64,000 nt of DNA from assembly GCA_003252535.1 (NCBI GenBank), contig QKDN01000043.1, positions 1-64,000 on the forward strand. The letters are read 5' to 3'. Made by a program: the position numbers and the translations under genes. The DNA comes from Campylobacterota bacterium. Its GTDB lineage: Bacteria; Campylobacterota; Campylobacteria; Campylobacterales; Sulfurovaceae. Below the pieces are notes generated by a model. It had not been told where the DNA came from, made no database searches, and worked only from the letters and a program-made list of their open reading frames with translations. Positions 32,503 through 40,922 of this stretch are shown in pieces; position 1 is the first letter of the stretch, and each line of letters begins with the position of its first letter.

Positions 32503-35223
32503 ATGCGTGTTACCAGAGCCGAAGAGACAAAAGCTTCTCACAGTACTCAAAATACTCATGCAACAGCCCAAAAGAAGAGCGTTGTCCCCCCGGAATTCAC
32601 CGACAGCAGGGAAGAGACGACCATCCAGAGGCAGACGCAGGAATCGATACAGAACACACCCCGGAGTGAGCAGACCATCCAGCTCCGTTCGATCATCAGC
32701 GGCAGTGCAGCGGGGGGCTCGGAGCAGGTCGTCCAGAAACAGGCTGCGAACGATACGGGGCTCCCAGACAACCTCAAAGCGGGGATAGAAAATCTCTCCG
32801 GTCACTCTATGGATGATGTCAAAGTCCACCACAACTCCTCCAGACCTGCGCAACTCCAGGCTCATGCCTTTGCACAGGGTACCGATATCCATATCGCACC
32901 CGGGCAGCAGAAGCATCTCCCCCATGAAGCATGGCATGTCGTACAGCAGAAGCAGGGGAGGGTCAGACCGACCGTACAGATGAAAGGGAAGGTCGCTATC
33001 AACGATGACAGCGGTCTGGAGCATGAAGCAGATGTGATGGGGAGTAGGGCACTCCAGATGCAAGCTGCCGGAGCCCATACTGCCCTGATGCTGGCCTCTC
33101 CGGGAAGAACGGTACAGAAAAAGCCAGAAAGTGTCGTCCAAAGGGTCGCTATCAGCGGACAGGAGTTCGAGAAGTACATAGGCAAAAGCCATTTCACGAT
33201 GTTCAAAAAAGGGAGCGTCAAGAACGAGCTCAAAGGTGCGATCGACAGCTATAATGCCACGCTGCACGAGATCGAGTCGATTCGGAATATGGACAATATC
33301 GAAGAGCTCGTCGACCTGTTTAACACTAAGAGCAATTCAATTGAAAAGATCGCTGGGCAGGCAAAGAACAGGAACGAAGGGAAAAGCAAGAAGTCCCATA
33401 AGGAAGGATACTATGATGTCCTGATGGCTGACCTCCTGGAGGAGAGAACCGGTGTCGGGGAGGCTTTGAACGCCTACCTCACAGATGCCCGCAAAGAAGA
33501 GAACAGACCCGATCCAGAGGATATGAAGGGGGATTTCATTTATGCGATCGCCCTGAGTATGACGACCAAGAGCATAGGCAGAGAGAGTTACGCCAATGCC
33601 AGGGAGGATATGAAGGATCAAAACTACAAAGATCAGTCCCAGATCCGTGCCCAGATCGCCGGGCATCTGCGGGGGCATGATACCGGGGAGATAGAACAAA
33701 AGAGCGGCAGCCGTCTCGGTGATCTCAATGATGTGGTCGGAGCGGTCACCTCCGTACCTGCCACCTTCATCGGCAACGAGGGGATCAGCGGTATGGCCGA
33801 TCAGCTCAATGGCAAAAACATCGAGACCGATACAGGCGGTAGCGCCAAAGTGCTCGGCCCGAAATTGGGGATGAACAAAGACGATGCGAGGAACATGGGC
33901 ATCGTGGGGGACTCCATCACGGGTGTGACGGGTCTGCTGGGACTTGCCAAGGCATTCAAAGATGCCGGCGATCCCGATACGAAAAAATCAGATATTTTCC
34001 TCGCCGTCCTGAGCAGTGCCGAAGGGACATCCAAGACCGGCGAATCGGTCTCCAAGCTTGTCTCGACATTCTCCAAGGCCGACAGCAGTCAGCAGCAGAC
34101 AAGCGCCAAGTTCGGCTCGGCATTCGAAGGGTACGGGGCAGGATTCTCCTCGCTCAAATCCGGGTTCGATACGATGCGCGGACTGGTCAAGATAGTCAAG
34201 GACTTCAAAGAGGGGGATACCAGGGAAGCCGCCAAAGAGGCTCTCAGGGTCGCAGAGAGGGCACTGAGCACGGCGAAATCGGTCATGCTCTCCATCAAGG
34301 CCTTCACCGAACTGGTGCTCGGATCGATAGGGGGCGGTTTCATGTCCGCCATACCTGGGCTCGACATCGCTATCTCGGCTGTCAAACTGATACAGCACGG
34401 GTACTACCTGGTGCAGTCATGGTACTACAAACACAAGATATCCGCGCGGCTTGAGCAGAAGAAACAGGCCAACGGCGCTATCGAAGAAAATGCAGAGAAT
34501 TTCAGGCTCGCCAACGCGGAAAAAGCAAACCGCGAAGAGGTCTTGCGCGAAACACAGGCGAGGCTCGCAGCCATACGGAAAAAGCCCGAAAAGAAACAGA
34601 ACAAAAAAGAACTGGCAAGGCTTGAGCAGAGGGAAACCGATCTCACCGAAGCTATCAATGACCACGAGGAGCCGGAGCTGACAGGGGGTGTCACACGGGA
34701 CGAGGTCGCAGACTACAGCCTCCTTAAAGAGCTGCGCGATGCCAATATGAAACGGATCGTCAGGCAGGCGATCCATATCACTACCGATATGGCCAATATC
34801 GCCGGAGCGATAGCGATATTGACAGGGGCCGGAGCAGCGGGAGGAGCTGTGACGAAAGGTGCGGCCGCAGCCGTGGAGCTCGCTCTCCCGGCAGTACGGA
34901 AGGCGAAACAGATGGCGAGGAACAAAGCCGCCAGACAGGAGGCCAAAGGGCAACACTCCAACTGGCTGCTCTCCAAGGCCAATACTTCCAAATCCACCGC
35001 AGCCAAGACAAAATGGCGCGAGGAACAGATCAAGACCGTCTATCGCAAGATAGCGGACCTCGCCGACAAAGACCCTGTCGCGGATAAAGGGGAGTTCAAG
35101 AGTGTCGAGCTCTATCTCGGCGCGATCGGCGTAAACGAGCACAAACTCTACAAAAAAGCCAGAAAAGACCCCCAGAAAGCCTTCGAGATGCTGGTTGAAG
35201 CGATCGCGCAGAGGGAGTTCTAA
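32503..35223 (+). CDS. DUF4157 (eCIS leader) effector 1, unknown C-terminal toxin
   Basis: A 906-residue protein. After a disordered Gln/Ser/Thr-rich N-terminus, residues about 85-185 are the eCIS-associated DUF4157 domain with HEAWH at about 142-146 (an HExxH-type metalloprotease-like motif) and LEHEADVMG. The C-terminal 700 residues are helical, with two hydrophobic stretches (about 600-640, GGGFMSAIPGLDIAISAVK; about 763-790, IAGAIAILTGAGAAGG) and a coiled coil between (about 645-740). Membrane insertion is conceivable. No known toxin domain is recognised. DUF4157 is known as the marker of eCIS cargo. Its stop is two bases from that of the converging effector 2. Confidence 0.8.
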   Translation: MRVTRAEETKASHSTQNTHATAQKKSVVPPEFTDSREETTIQRQTQESIQNTPRSEQTIQLRSIISGSAAGGSEQVVQKQAANDTGLPDNLKAGIENLSGHSMDDVKVHHNSSRPAQLQAHAFAQGTDIHIAPGQQKHLPHEAWHVVQQKQGRVRPTVQMKGKVAINDDSGLEHEADVMGSRALQMQAAGAHTALMLASPGRTVQKKPESVVQRVAISGQEFEKYIGKSHFTMFKKGSVKNELKGAIDSYNATLHEIESIRNMDNIEELVDLFNTKSNSIEKIAGQAKNRNEGKSKKSHKEGYYDVLMADLLEERTGVGEALNAYLTDARKEENRPDPEDMKGDFIYAIALSMTTKSIGRESYANAREDMKDQNYKDQSQIRAQIAGHLRGHDTGEIEQKSGSRLGDLNDVVGAVTSVPATFIGNEGISGMADQLNGKNIETDTGGSAKVLGPKLGMNKDDARNMGIVGDSITGVTGLLGLAKAFKDAGDPDTKKSDIFLAVLSSAEGTSKTGESVSKLVSTFSKADSSQQQTSAKFGSAFEGYGAGFSSLKSGFDTMRGLVKIVKDFKEGDTREAAKEALRVAERALSTAKSVMLSIKAFTELVLGSIGGGFMSAIPGLDIAISAVKLIQHGYYLVQSWYYKHKISARLEQKKQANGAIEENAENFRLANAEKANREEVLRETQARLAAIRKKPEKKQNKKELARLEQRETDLTEAINDHEEPELTGGVTRDEVADYSLLKELRDANMKRIVRQAIHITTDMANIAGAIAILTGAGAAGGAVTKGAAAAVELALPAVRKAKQMARNKAARQEAKGQHSNWLLSKANTSKSTAAKTKWREEQIKTVYRKIADLADKDPVADKGEFKSVELYLGAIGVNEHKLYKKARKDPQKAFEMLVEAIAQREF
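32680..33050 (+). repeat. Effector leader repeat, copy 1
   Basis: This 371-bp stretch coding for the DUF4157 domain aligns without gaps with 37584-37954; I count about 23 differences by eye (roughly 94% identity). The similarity stops abruptly where the C-terminal domains begin. About 208 bp of it is also found inverted at 36818-37025. Confidence 0.85.
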
Positions 35224-35225
35224 GC

Positions 35226-37199
35226 TTAGAGCAGCTCTTCGCCGTATACTTTTTTATAAGCGGCACGGATCGTATCCTTGATCATTGTTTTCCGCTCTTC
35301 GTCTTGATTGGCCAGCGTTGCTTTGAGCTCTGCTGCAATGATATGTTTTTTTGCCTCTTCGATCCTCTTCTCTTCGCTCAAACCGCCTTTTCTCAGTGGT
35401 TTCTTCCATTGTGTGAATTTTGTTTCTGCTTCCCTGAAGATCTTCACGCGTATATCGCTGATGGTCTTGTTCTTTGGAGCCTTGATACGCAGCTCTTTGG
35501 TGATCTCTTTGTTCATCACCTCTTTGTAGGCTTTTGAGACATGTTTGTAGAAGAGTACTTCGTCTTTGCCGTTTTTTTCCGTATTGTAGTAATTCTTATA
35601 TTCCTCGATACCGGCTTTGTTCTTTTTCAAATCTTTGAATTTTCGTTTTGCATCGTTATATATCTTGCCTTTGGTGAGACCCGTGGTGTAGAACTGTTCG
35701 GATCTTGCCAGGAGTTCCTGGAACTCCTCCGGTGCCTGGTTGAGCGGTTCTTCCAGGGCGCTTTGCAGCTCTTCCTGATCATCTTCTTTTTCGAGCGCTT
35801 TGTCATATATCTTTTTGAGTACCTCTCCCGCATTCCCCAGGACGGTATCCCCGGTCTTCCCTACGCTTCTCCCAAAGAAACTTTTGGACTTGCTGGCCGG
35901 GAGGGCTTTTTTGGCTTTCAGTTTCCTTCCGTCGTTCACTTTGTCGACCGTTACTTTTTCGTTCTCTTCAAGCCCGATGCCGTTGATGAATTTGCTCAAT
36001 GCCCCTATGGCAAAGCGTACACCGAGGGCTGCCCCCTTGGTATTGACCGCAAAGTTGTCGGGTGCCCATGCCGCGCCGTTGAGCTTGCCTCCGAGCGGCT
36101 GTTCCCACTCCTGCTGTTCCCATTTTTGCGCCCCGATACCGGGGATGTCCCCCTCACCCTTGACACCCAGCTGGATGCGTACATCATGCCCTTTGAAGGC
36201 ATCTCCCTCGCCGTGTGAGCCTCTGTCGGATGACTGGTGGAGAGCATCGCTCAGTGTCGAGAGGGCGTTTGCCTTGTTGCCGCTTTGCCACTGGTTGATC
36301 GCTTTCTGGACGAACATATTGGTCACGGCGGCATTTTTGGCACCGTTGCCGCTGCTCCTGTAGCCGCCTGCTTCACCGTGCATCAAGAGGTATTCGGGTC
36401 TCCTGTAATTGAGCTCGCCGTTGAGATACATATTTTTGGCCTGCTCGAGCTGCCCGTTCTCGATATAGTCCTGGTAGAGCTTGAGGTAGGGTTTGGTCTG
36501 CGATATACCGGCGTTCATCGTGTCGTAGACATCCTGGATGAAGTCGATGTCGGGGGAGCGTTTGATCAGGTAGTTCCTTGCTTTTTCGCTGAACTTGTCG
36601 GAAAAGCCGCTCTCTTCGAATGCCAGCCGCGAGATGAGCCGATGCCCTTTGGGCCACCACCCCTGTATGGGGCTCGAGCTCCCCTTCAGCATGGTGTTTT
36701 TGGTCGTTACGGCTGCTTCGCCTTTGAAATTGAGAGCCTTTTGGCCGATCACATCGGCCTCTCTTTCGAGTGCAGGGCTGTCATTGACCCCTATCCCTTT
36801 GAGCTGCGCAGTGGCTTTGACCCTCCCCTGTTTCTGCTGTGCCACATGCCATGCTTCGTGGGGAAGGTGCTTCTGCTGCCCGGGGGCAATATGGATATCG
36901 GTACCCTGTGCAAAGGCATGAGCCTGGAGCTGTGCCGGTTTTGGAGAGTTGTAATGGACCTTGACATCATCCATAGAGTGACCGGAGAGATTTTCGATAC
37001 CAGCTTTGAGGTTGTCGGGGAGCCCGGTTTTGTTCTCCTGCCTCTGTACCGTCTGATGCTCGAAGAGATCGTCATGATCCTTTTTCTTCTGCTGCATCAG
37101 GGGGGTCTGCATGATCCGGCGTGATGTCCGTGAACTTTTCGCACTGCTATTTTGGAGTTTATTTTGACCGTCTGGTCTCTGGAGAGGGGTCTTTCCCAT
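35226..37199 (-). CDS. DUF4157 effector 2 with S1/P1 nuclease or phospholipase C-like domain
   Basis: A 657-residue protein. DUF4157 occupies residues about 58-155 with HEAWH at 114-118 and LEREADVIG. A second domain starts at WWPKGHRLISRLAF (181-194), which matches the mature N-terminus of S1/P1 nucleases (W..xGH..VA..A); further candidate metal ligands are Asp near 219-223, His274, and LHQSSDRGSHGEG with His321, Asp325 and His329. Family members cut single-stranded nucleic acid or phospholipid and use three zinc ions. In them the N-terminal Trp binds zinc, so cleavage before Trp181 or Trp182 would be needed. The C-terminal 250 residues are Lys/Glu-rich and helical. It is transcribed against effectors 1 and 3. 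Confidence 0.65.
   Translation of the reverse strand: MGKTPLQRPDGQNKLQNSSAKSSRTSRRIMQTPLMQQKKKDHDDLFEHQTVQRQENKTGLPDNLKAGIENLSGHSMDDVKVHYNSPKPAQLQAHAFAQGTDIHIAPGQQKHLPHEAWHVAQQKQGRVKATAQLKGIGVNDSPALEREADVIGQKALNFKGEAAVTTKNTMLKGSSSPIQGWWPKGHRLISRLAFEESGFSDKFSEKARNYLIKRSPDIDFIQDVYDTMNAGISQTKPYLKLYQDYIENGQLEQAKNMYLNGELNYRRPEYLLMHGEAGGYRSSGNGAKNAAVTNMFVQKAINQWQSGNKANALSTLSDALHQSSDRGSHGEGDAFKGHDVRIQLGVKGEGDIPGIGAQKWEQQEWEQPLGGKLNGAAWAPDNFAVNTKGAALGVRFAIGALSKFINGIGLEENEKVTVDKVNDGRKLKAKKALPASKSKSFFGRSVGKTGDTVLGNAGEVLKKIYDKALEKEDDQEELQSALEEPLNQAPEEFQELLARSEQFYTTGLTKGKIYNDAKRKFKDLKKNKAGIEEYKNYYNTEKNGKDEVLFYKHVSKAYKEVMNKEITKELRIKAPKNKTISDIRVKIFREAETKFTQWKKPLRKGGLSEEKRIEEAKKHIIAAELKATLANQDEERKTMIKDTIRAAYKKVYGEELL
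36818..37025 (-). repeat. Effector leader repeat, inverted partial copy
   Basis: Read on the minus strand this part of the DUF4157 domain of effector 2 closely follows copies 1 and 2, especially across the GGTCACTCTATGGATGATGT segment and the CATGAAGCATGG-type HEAWH codons. It is more diverged toward its 3' end. Its orientation allows inversion between the three copies. Confidence 0.7.
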
Positions 37200-37406
37200 A
37201 ATCGATCCTTTAAAATATCACACTACCATAAAGAAGGATTGCCATACAACACACTGGATTCATTATAGCATATTTCAGAGGAAAGAGACCATACAGTTTG
37301 GGATGATTAAGGGATAGAATATTTTTCAAATGGTAAGATATAACTGTTTTTTATAATTGCTCCAGGATGTATGTATAGATGTATTGAATTCCCAAAGGTG
37401 ATACCG

Positions 37407-39008
37407 ATGCCTGTTTCCAGATCAGGACTCATGGAAGTCCGTAAAGAACCTCGATATACCAATACCGTGACGCAGCAAAAGAGCACTCCTTCAGCCGGCT
37501 TCACAGATGGCAGGCCAGAAGCGACACTCCAGAGGCAGGTGCAGGATTCGATCAAAACTTCCCACCGTATGGATCAGGCGATACAGCTCCGTTCGATCAT
37601 CAACGGGAGTGCAGCGGGGGGCTCGGAGCAGGTCGTCCAGAAACAGGCTGCGAACGATACAGGGCTCCCAGACAACCTCAAAGCGGGGATAGAAAATCTC
37701 TCCGGTCACTCTATGGATGATGTCAAGGTTCATTACAACTCTCCAAAGCCGGCACAGCTTCAGGCTCATGCCTTTGCACAGGGTACCGATATCCATATCG
37801 CCCCCGGGCAGCAGAAGCACCTTCCCCATGAAGCATGGCATGTCGTACAGCAGAAACAGGGGAGGGTCAGACCGACCGTACAGATGAAAGGGAAGGTCGC
37901 TATCAACGATGACAGCGGTCTGGAGCGTGAAGCGGATGTGATGGGGAGCAGGGCGCTGGGAATGGGATCGCTTGGCTCCCGTATCGGCACTCTGCCGGCA
38001 AAAACCGGCATCTCCCATGAGGTGATCCAGAACAAATACTACAATGCCGAGACCAATACGATCCTCGATCGACCCGAAGAGACCGAAGCGATCGCCAATG
38101 CAAAAAAAGAAGAGAAAGAGAAGTCGGTCAGAGAGGGATACCCGATAGACAGATTCACCGCGCACCATAAATACCCCTGGAACAAGATCAAAGAGGATAT
38201 CGAGGCTGCATTCTACGCACCCATGAACAAGACATCCACGAAAGCACTCCGGAACCTTGAAGAGTTCTCAGGACATACCTTGCCGATGACACAGGTAAGT
38301 TTCCTCAAGACCGTCGACCATCGAAAAACGACCTATGAAAGAAAAACCAGTGCTATCGACAGGTGGATACAGGAAGTATGCTGGGTTCCGGGCAATATCT
38401 TCATCGGTCCTTTATCGGACAAGCGGATCGATGACCCGAGCAAACGCCAGGGGGATAATGACTTTGACGGACACTACACACGCAAACGGAGAATGTCCTT
38501 CCGCTCGGAAAAACTCTTCAATATTTACAACAGCGGTGGACTGAAAGAATCCCTGGATACTTCGATCCGCGACAACAGTGTCGCCGGATACAATCAGGAG
38601 GAGTGGGAAACGCAGGGGATGAGTGAAGGTAATGAGCTACAGGATTCGCTTTATTCCCAAAAGAACGATCCGTATTTCGAAGAGCATGTCTTTCCGTTCT
38701 CGATAACGACGGCGGATGTGAATATCAAAAACCATACCCAGGAGAACTTTACATTCGAGGTAAAAACCCCCGAGAATACCGAGATGAAAAAAGTGGGCTA
38801 CACCAAGCAGTACAAAGGGCCTGAGGATGATGTCAACCTAACTGTGACTCCGAGAAAAACGAAAACAGAAAACGGATTCAACTTTTTTGCGATCACAGTG
38901 CCAACCCCGAGCAAATATATATTGAAAAATTTCAAAGCCGGGATGGTCAAAGAGACAGGACAGAGAAAGGTCGTGGAACTGCAGGGGGTGCATATCATAA
39001 GAAACTAG
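37407..39008 (+). CDS. DUF4157 effector 3 with HNH-like nuclease domain
   Basis: A 533-residue protein from ATG 37407, preferred because AAAGGTG lies just upstream. DUF4157 occupies about 85-185 with HEAWH near 141-145. A middle domain holds RFTAHHKYPWN (about 249-260), then CWVPGNIFIGP (about 325-334) and GDNDFDGHYTRKR (about 349-361), an HH...N...H order that suits an HNH/His-Me finger nuclease. The C-terminal 150 residues are beta-rich. No immunity gene was recognised. DNA or RNA cleavage is inferred from motif order only. Confidence 0.65.
   Translation: MPVSRSGLMEVRKEPRYTNTVTQQKSTPSAGFTDGRPEATLQRQVQDSIKTSHRMDQAIQLRSIINGSAAGGSEQVVQKQAANDTGLPDNLKAGIENLSGHSMDDVKVHYNSPKPAQLQAHAFAQGTDIHIAPGQQKHLPHEAWHVVQQKQGRVRPTVQMKGKVAINDDSGLEREADVMGSRALGMGSLGSRIGTLPAKTGISHEVIQNKYYNAETNTILDRPEETEAIANAKKEEKEKSVREGYPIDRFTAHHKYPWNKIKEDIEAAFYAPMNKTSTKALRNLEEFSGHTLPMTQVSFLKTVDHRKTTYERKTSAIDRWIQEVCWVPGNIFIGPLSDKRIDDPSKRQGDNDFDGHYTRKRRMSFRSEKLFNIYNSGGLKESLDTSIRDNSVAGYNQEEWETQGMSEGNELQDSLYSQKNDPYFEEHVFPFSITTADVNIKNHTQENFTFEVKTPENTEMKKVGYTKQYKGPEDDVNLTVTPRKTKTENGFNFFAITVPTPSKYILKNFKAGMVKETGQRKVVELQGVHIIRN
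37584..37954 (+). repeat. Effector leader repeat, copy 2
   Basis: Direct copy of 32680-33050 at a constant offset of 4,904 bp, without gaps. Most differences fall in one 40-bp patch; the rest is nearly identical, which points to recent duplication or gene conversion. Confidence 0.85.
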
Positions 39009-39042
39009 CTTCACCTCAGCTCTTCGGTTGCGCAGAAGTGGT

Positions 39043-40335
39043 TCAGATGATCTTCCCTTCTTTGTATTTCTCCCGCCTGATGCAGGTGAGGATATCGTCC
39101 GGGAGTATCCTGTTGCCGCCCCTGTCGATCGCCATGAGTGATGCGGTACGGATGATATTGATGATATTCGCCCCCGTGAGCTCGTACTCTTTGGCAAGTT
39201 CGGGGAGGTCAAGCCCGCTGATATCGGCCCGGGGGCTGAACCCCTGCCGCCAGAGCCGGAGCCGCTCGCTCTCATCGGGGAGGGGGAAGTAGATGATGGA
39301 CTGGAACCTTCGGAGGAATGCCTCGTCGAAGTTGTCCTTGAGGTTGGTGGCGAGGATCACCAGACCCTCGTACTCCTCGACCCTCTGGAGGAGGTAGGCG
39401 GTCTCCTGGTTGGCGTATTTGTCGTTCGAGCTGGAGACGGAGGTGCGCTTCCCGAAGAGCGAATCGGCTTCATCGAAGAAGAGTATCCAATCCCGGCGTT
39501 CGGCTGTCCTGAAGATATTCTCCAGGTTCTTTTCGGTCTCACCGATATATTTAGATACCACCTGCGAGAGATCGACGCGGTAGACCTTCCTGCCGAATCT
39601 CTTGCCCAGCAGCGAAGCGGTGAGGGTCTTCCCCGTACCCGACGAGCCGTAGAAGAGCGCCTTGTACCCGTGCTTGATGAATCTCTCCATCTCCCACTCC
39701 CCCAGGAGGGTATCGGAGTGCCGCAGCCACATATCGAGCTCCCTGAGATGCTCCATCGTGTACGGGGGGAGCACGAGCGACTCCCATTCGTAATTGGTCT
39801 CCAGCAGCGATGCGGGGAAGGAGGGGTTGTACTCGTGGTCGAGCTCTTCACCGTAGAGGATGGACTTCATTGCGCTTCTGGAGAGGAGCAGCCTGTTGTG
39901 GATAGGGGTGGGGCTGTTATCCTGGGTATCGAGAATATCTTTTTTATAGAGTTTGCCGGAGGGTTCAAAGAGCCTGAGCGCTTCGATATACCTCTCCCTG
40001 TCATCGCCGCAGAGGAGGAAGAGCGCCGTCTGGACGGTGGGGAGGAAACCGTGATGCGTGTTTCCGGAGAGACCGCCGAATTCGGAATAGGGCTTGTTGT
40101 AGAGTTCGTTGGCGGTCATGAAGATATCGAGCATCTGCGGCGCTATCTGTGCCGCCAGCGCGAGGGCGACGATCTTCCTCTCATCGGTGCCGAGATCATG
40201 CGTATCGATGAATGTTTTGTAGCAGGAGTCGCTCAGCCTCGGGGGAGGGGTGACGATGCAGGGTTGGTTCTGGAAATAGCTACCGATCCTCTCCGTGATC
40301 GATGCGGCCAGCCATGCGAGTTCGCCTGATATCAT
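39043..40335 (-). CDS. AAA+ ATPase of the CIS (Afp15-like)
   Basis: A 430-residue protein starting at ATG 40335, which overlaps the TGA of the DUF4255 gene by ATGA coupling; the longer frame to 40470 is not credible. Walker A GSSGTGKT lies at about 230-237, Walker B ILFFDEAD at about 283-290, and LATNLKDNFDEAFLRRF carries the sensor and arginine residues. An N-terminal helical domain precedes it. Afp15-type ATPases are found in nearly all eCIS; their role is thought to be assembly or cargo loading, since eCIS sheaths are not recycled as by ClpV. Confidence 0.93.
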   Translation of the reverse strand: MISGELAWLAASITERIGSYFQNQPCIVTPPPRLSDSCYKTFIDTHDLGTDERKIVALALAAQIAPQMLDIFMTANELYNKPYSEFGGLSGNTHHGFLPTVQTALFLLCGDDRERYIEALRLFEPSGKLYKKDILDTQDNSPTPIHNRLLLSRSAMKSILYGEELDHEYNPSFPASLLETNYEWESLVLPPYTMEHLRELDMWLRHSDTLLGEWEMERFIKHGYKALFYGSSGTGKTLTASLLGKRFGRKVYRVDLSQVVSKYIGETEKNLENIFRTAERRDWILFFDEADSLFGKRTSVSSSNDKYANQETAYLLQRVEEYEGLVILATNLKDNFDEAFLRRFQSIIYFPLPDESERLRLWRQGFSPRADISGLDLPELAKEYELTGANIINIIRTASLMAIDRGGNRILPDDILTCIRREKYKEGKII

Positions 40336-40922
40336 GGTTTTTTGATGTCGCTTTTGATGTCGACCTTCTGGACGACACCCTCGCCGGCAGGAGCCATGCT
40401 GTCCTGGATCGTGATCATCGAGATCTTGTAGAGGAGCGAAGGCATATACTTGGTACCTACCAGGTTCCATATATTGTGCTGCTCGCTCAGCTCTACGGTG
40501 TTGAGTTTGAAGCTGAGCTTGCCGATCCCGTATTTTTTGAGATCGGGCATGTTCTCCTGGTTGAAGAACGGTTTCTGCTGGAAGAACTCGATCACTTTTG
40601 TAATCGCATTGAGCTCGCTTGTATAGTCGTTGGGGAAATTGGCGATGAATATGATCTGAAGGTTGATATTGACCGGGGGGTTCTGCTTGTAGACCTTGCC
40701 GTTGATGACCTGTTTGGGTACCATCGGATCCCTGATCCCTGTCTCCTCCTCGATATTGATGAGGCTCAGAGAGATCGTGTTGTCAGGCTGGGAGAACTCC
40801 CCCTTGAGGTTTGCCGGTTTTTGCAGGATGACGCTCTTCTTGCCCCCCACCGGGAGCTGGAGCTTCTCATCGATATAGCGCGCGACCTCTTTGGCTATCA
40901 GCCCCAGTACATCTCCAATCAT
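40332..40922 (-). CDS. Tail terminator/cap protein, DUF4255 (Afp16-like)
   Basis: A 196-residue DUF4255 (Pvc16 N-terminal domain) protein: an N-terminal helix (IAKEVARYIDEKL), ISLSLINIEEETGIRDP, PPVNINLQIIFIANFPNDYTSELNAITKVIEFFQQKPFF, and YMPSLLYKISMITIQDS. It caps the tube and sheath at the distal end and sets the end of polymerisation. It is immediately preceded by the stop of the exported-protein gene and coupled to the ATPase gene. Confidence 0.9.
   Translation of the reverse strand: MIGDVLGLIAKEVARYIDEKLQLPVGGKKSVILQKPANLKGEFSQPDNTISLSLINIEEETGIRDPMVPKQVINGKVYKQNPPVNINLQIIFIANFPNDYTSELNAITKVIEFFQQKPFFNQENMPDLKKYGIGKLSFKLNTVELSEQHNIWNLVGTKYMPSLLYKISMITIQDSMAPAGEGVVQKVDIKSDIKKP

Noticed and set aside
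39043-40470. Longer ATPase start at 40470
   Set aside because: The extra 45 residues are the shadow of the DUF4255 gene's C-terminal coding region; the ATGA overlap start at 40335 matches the family N-terminus.
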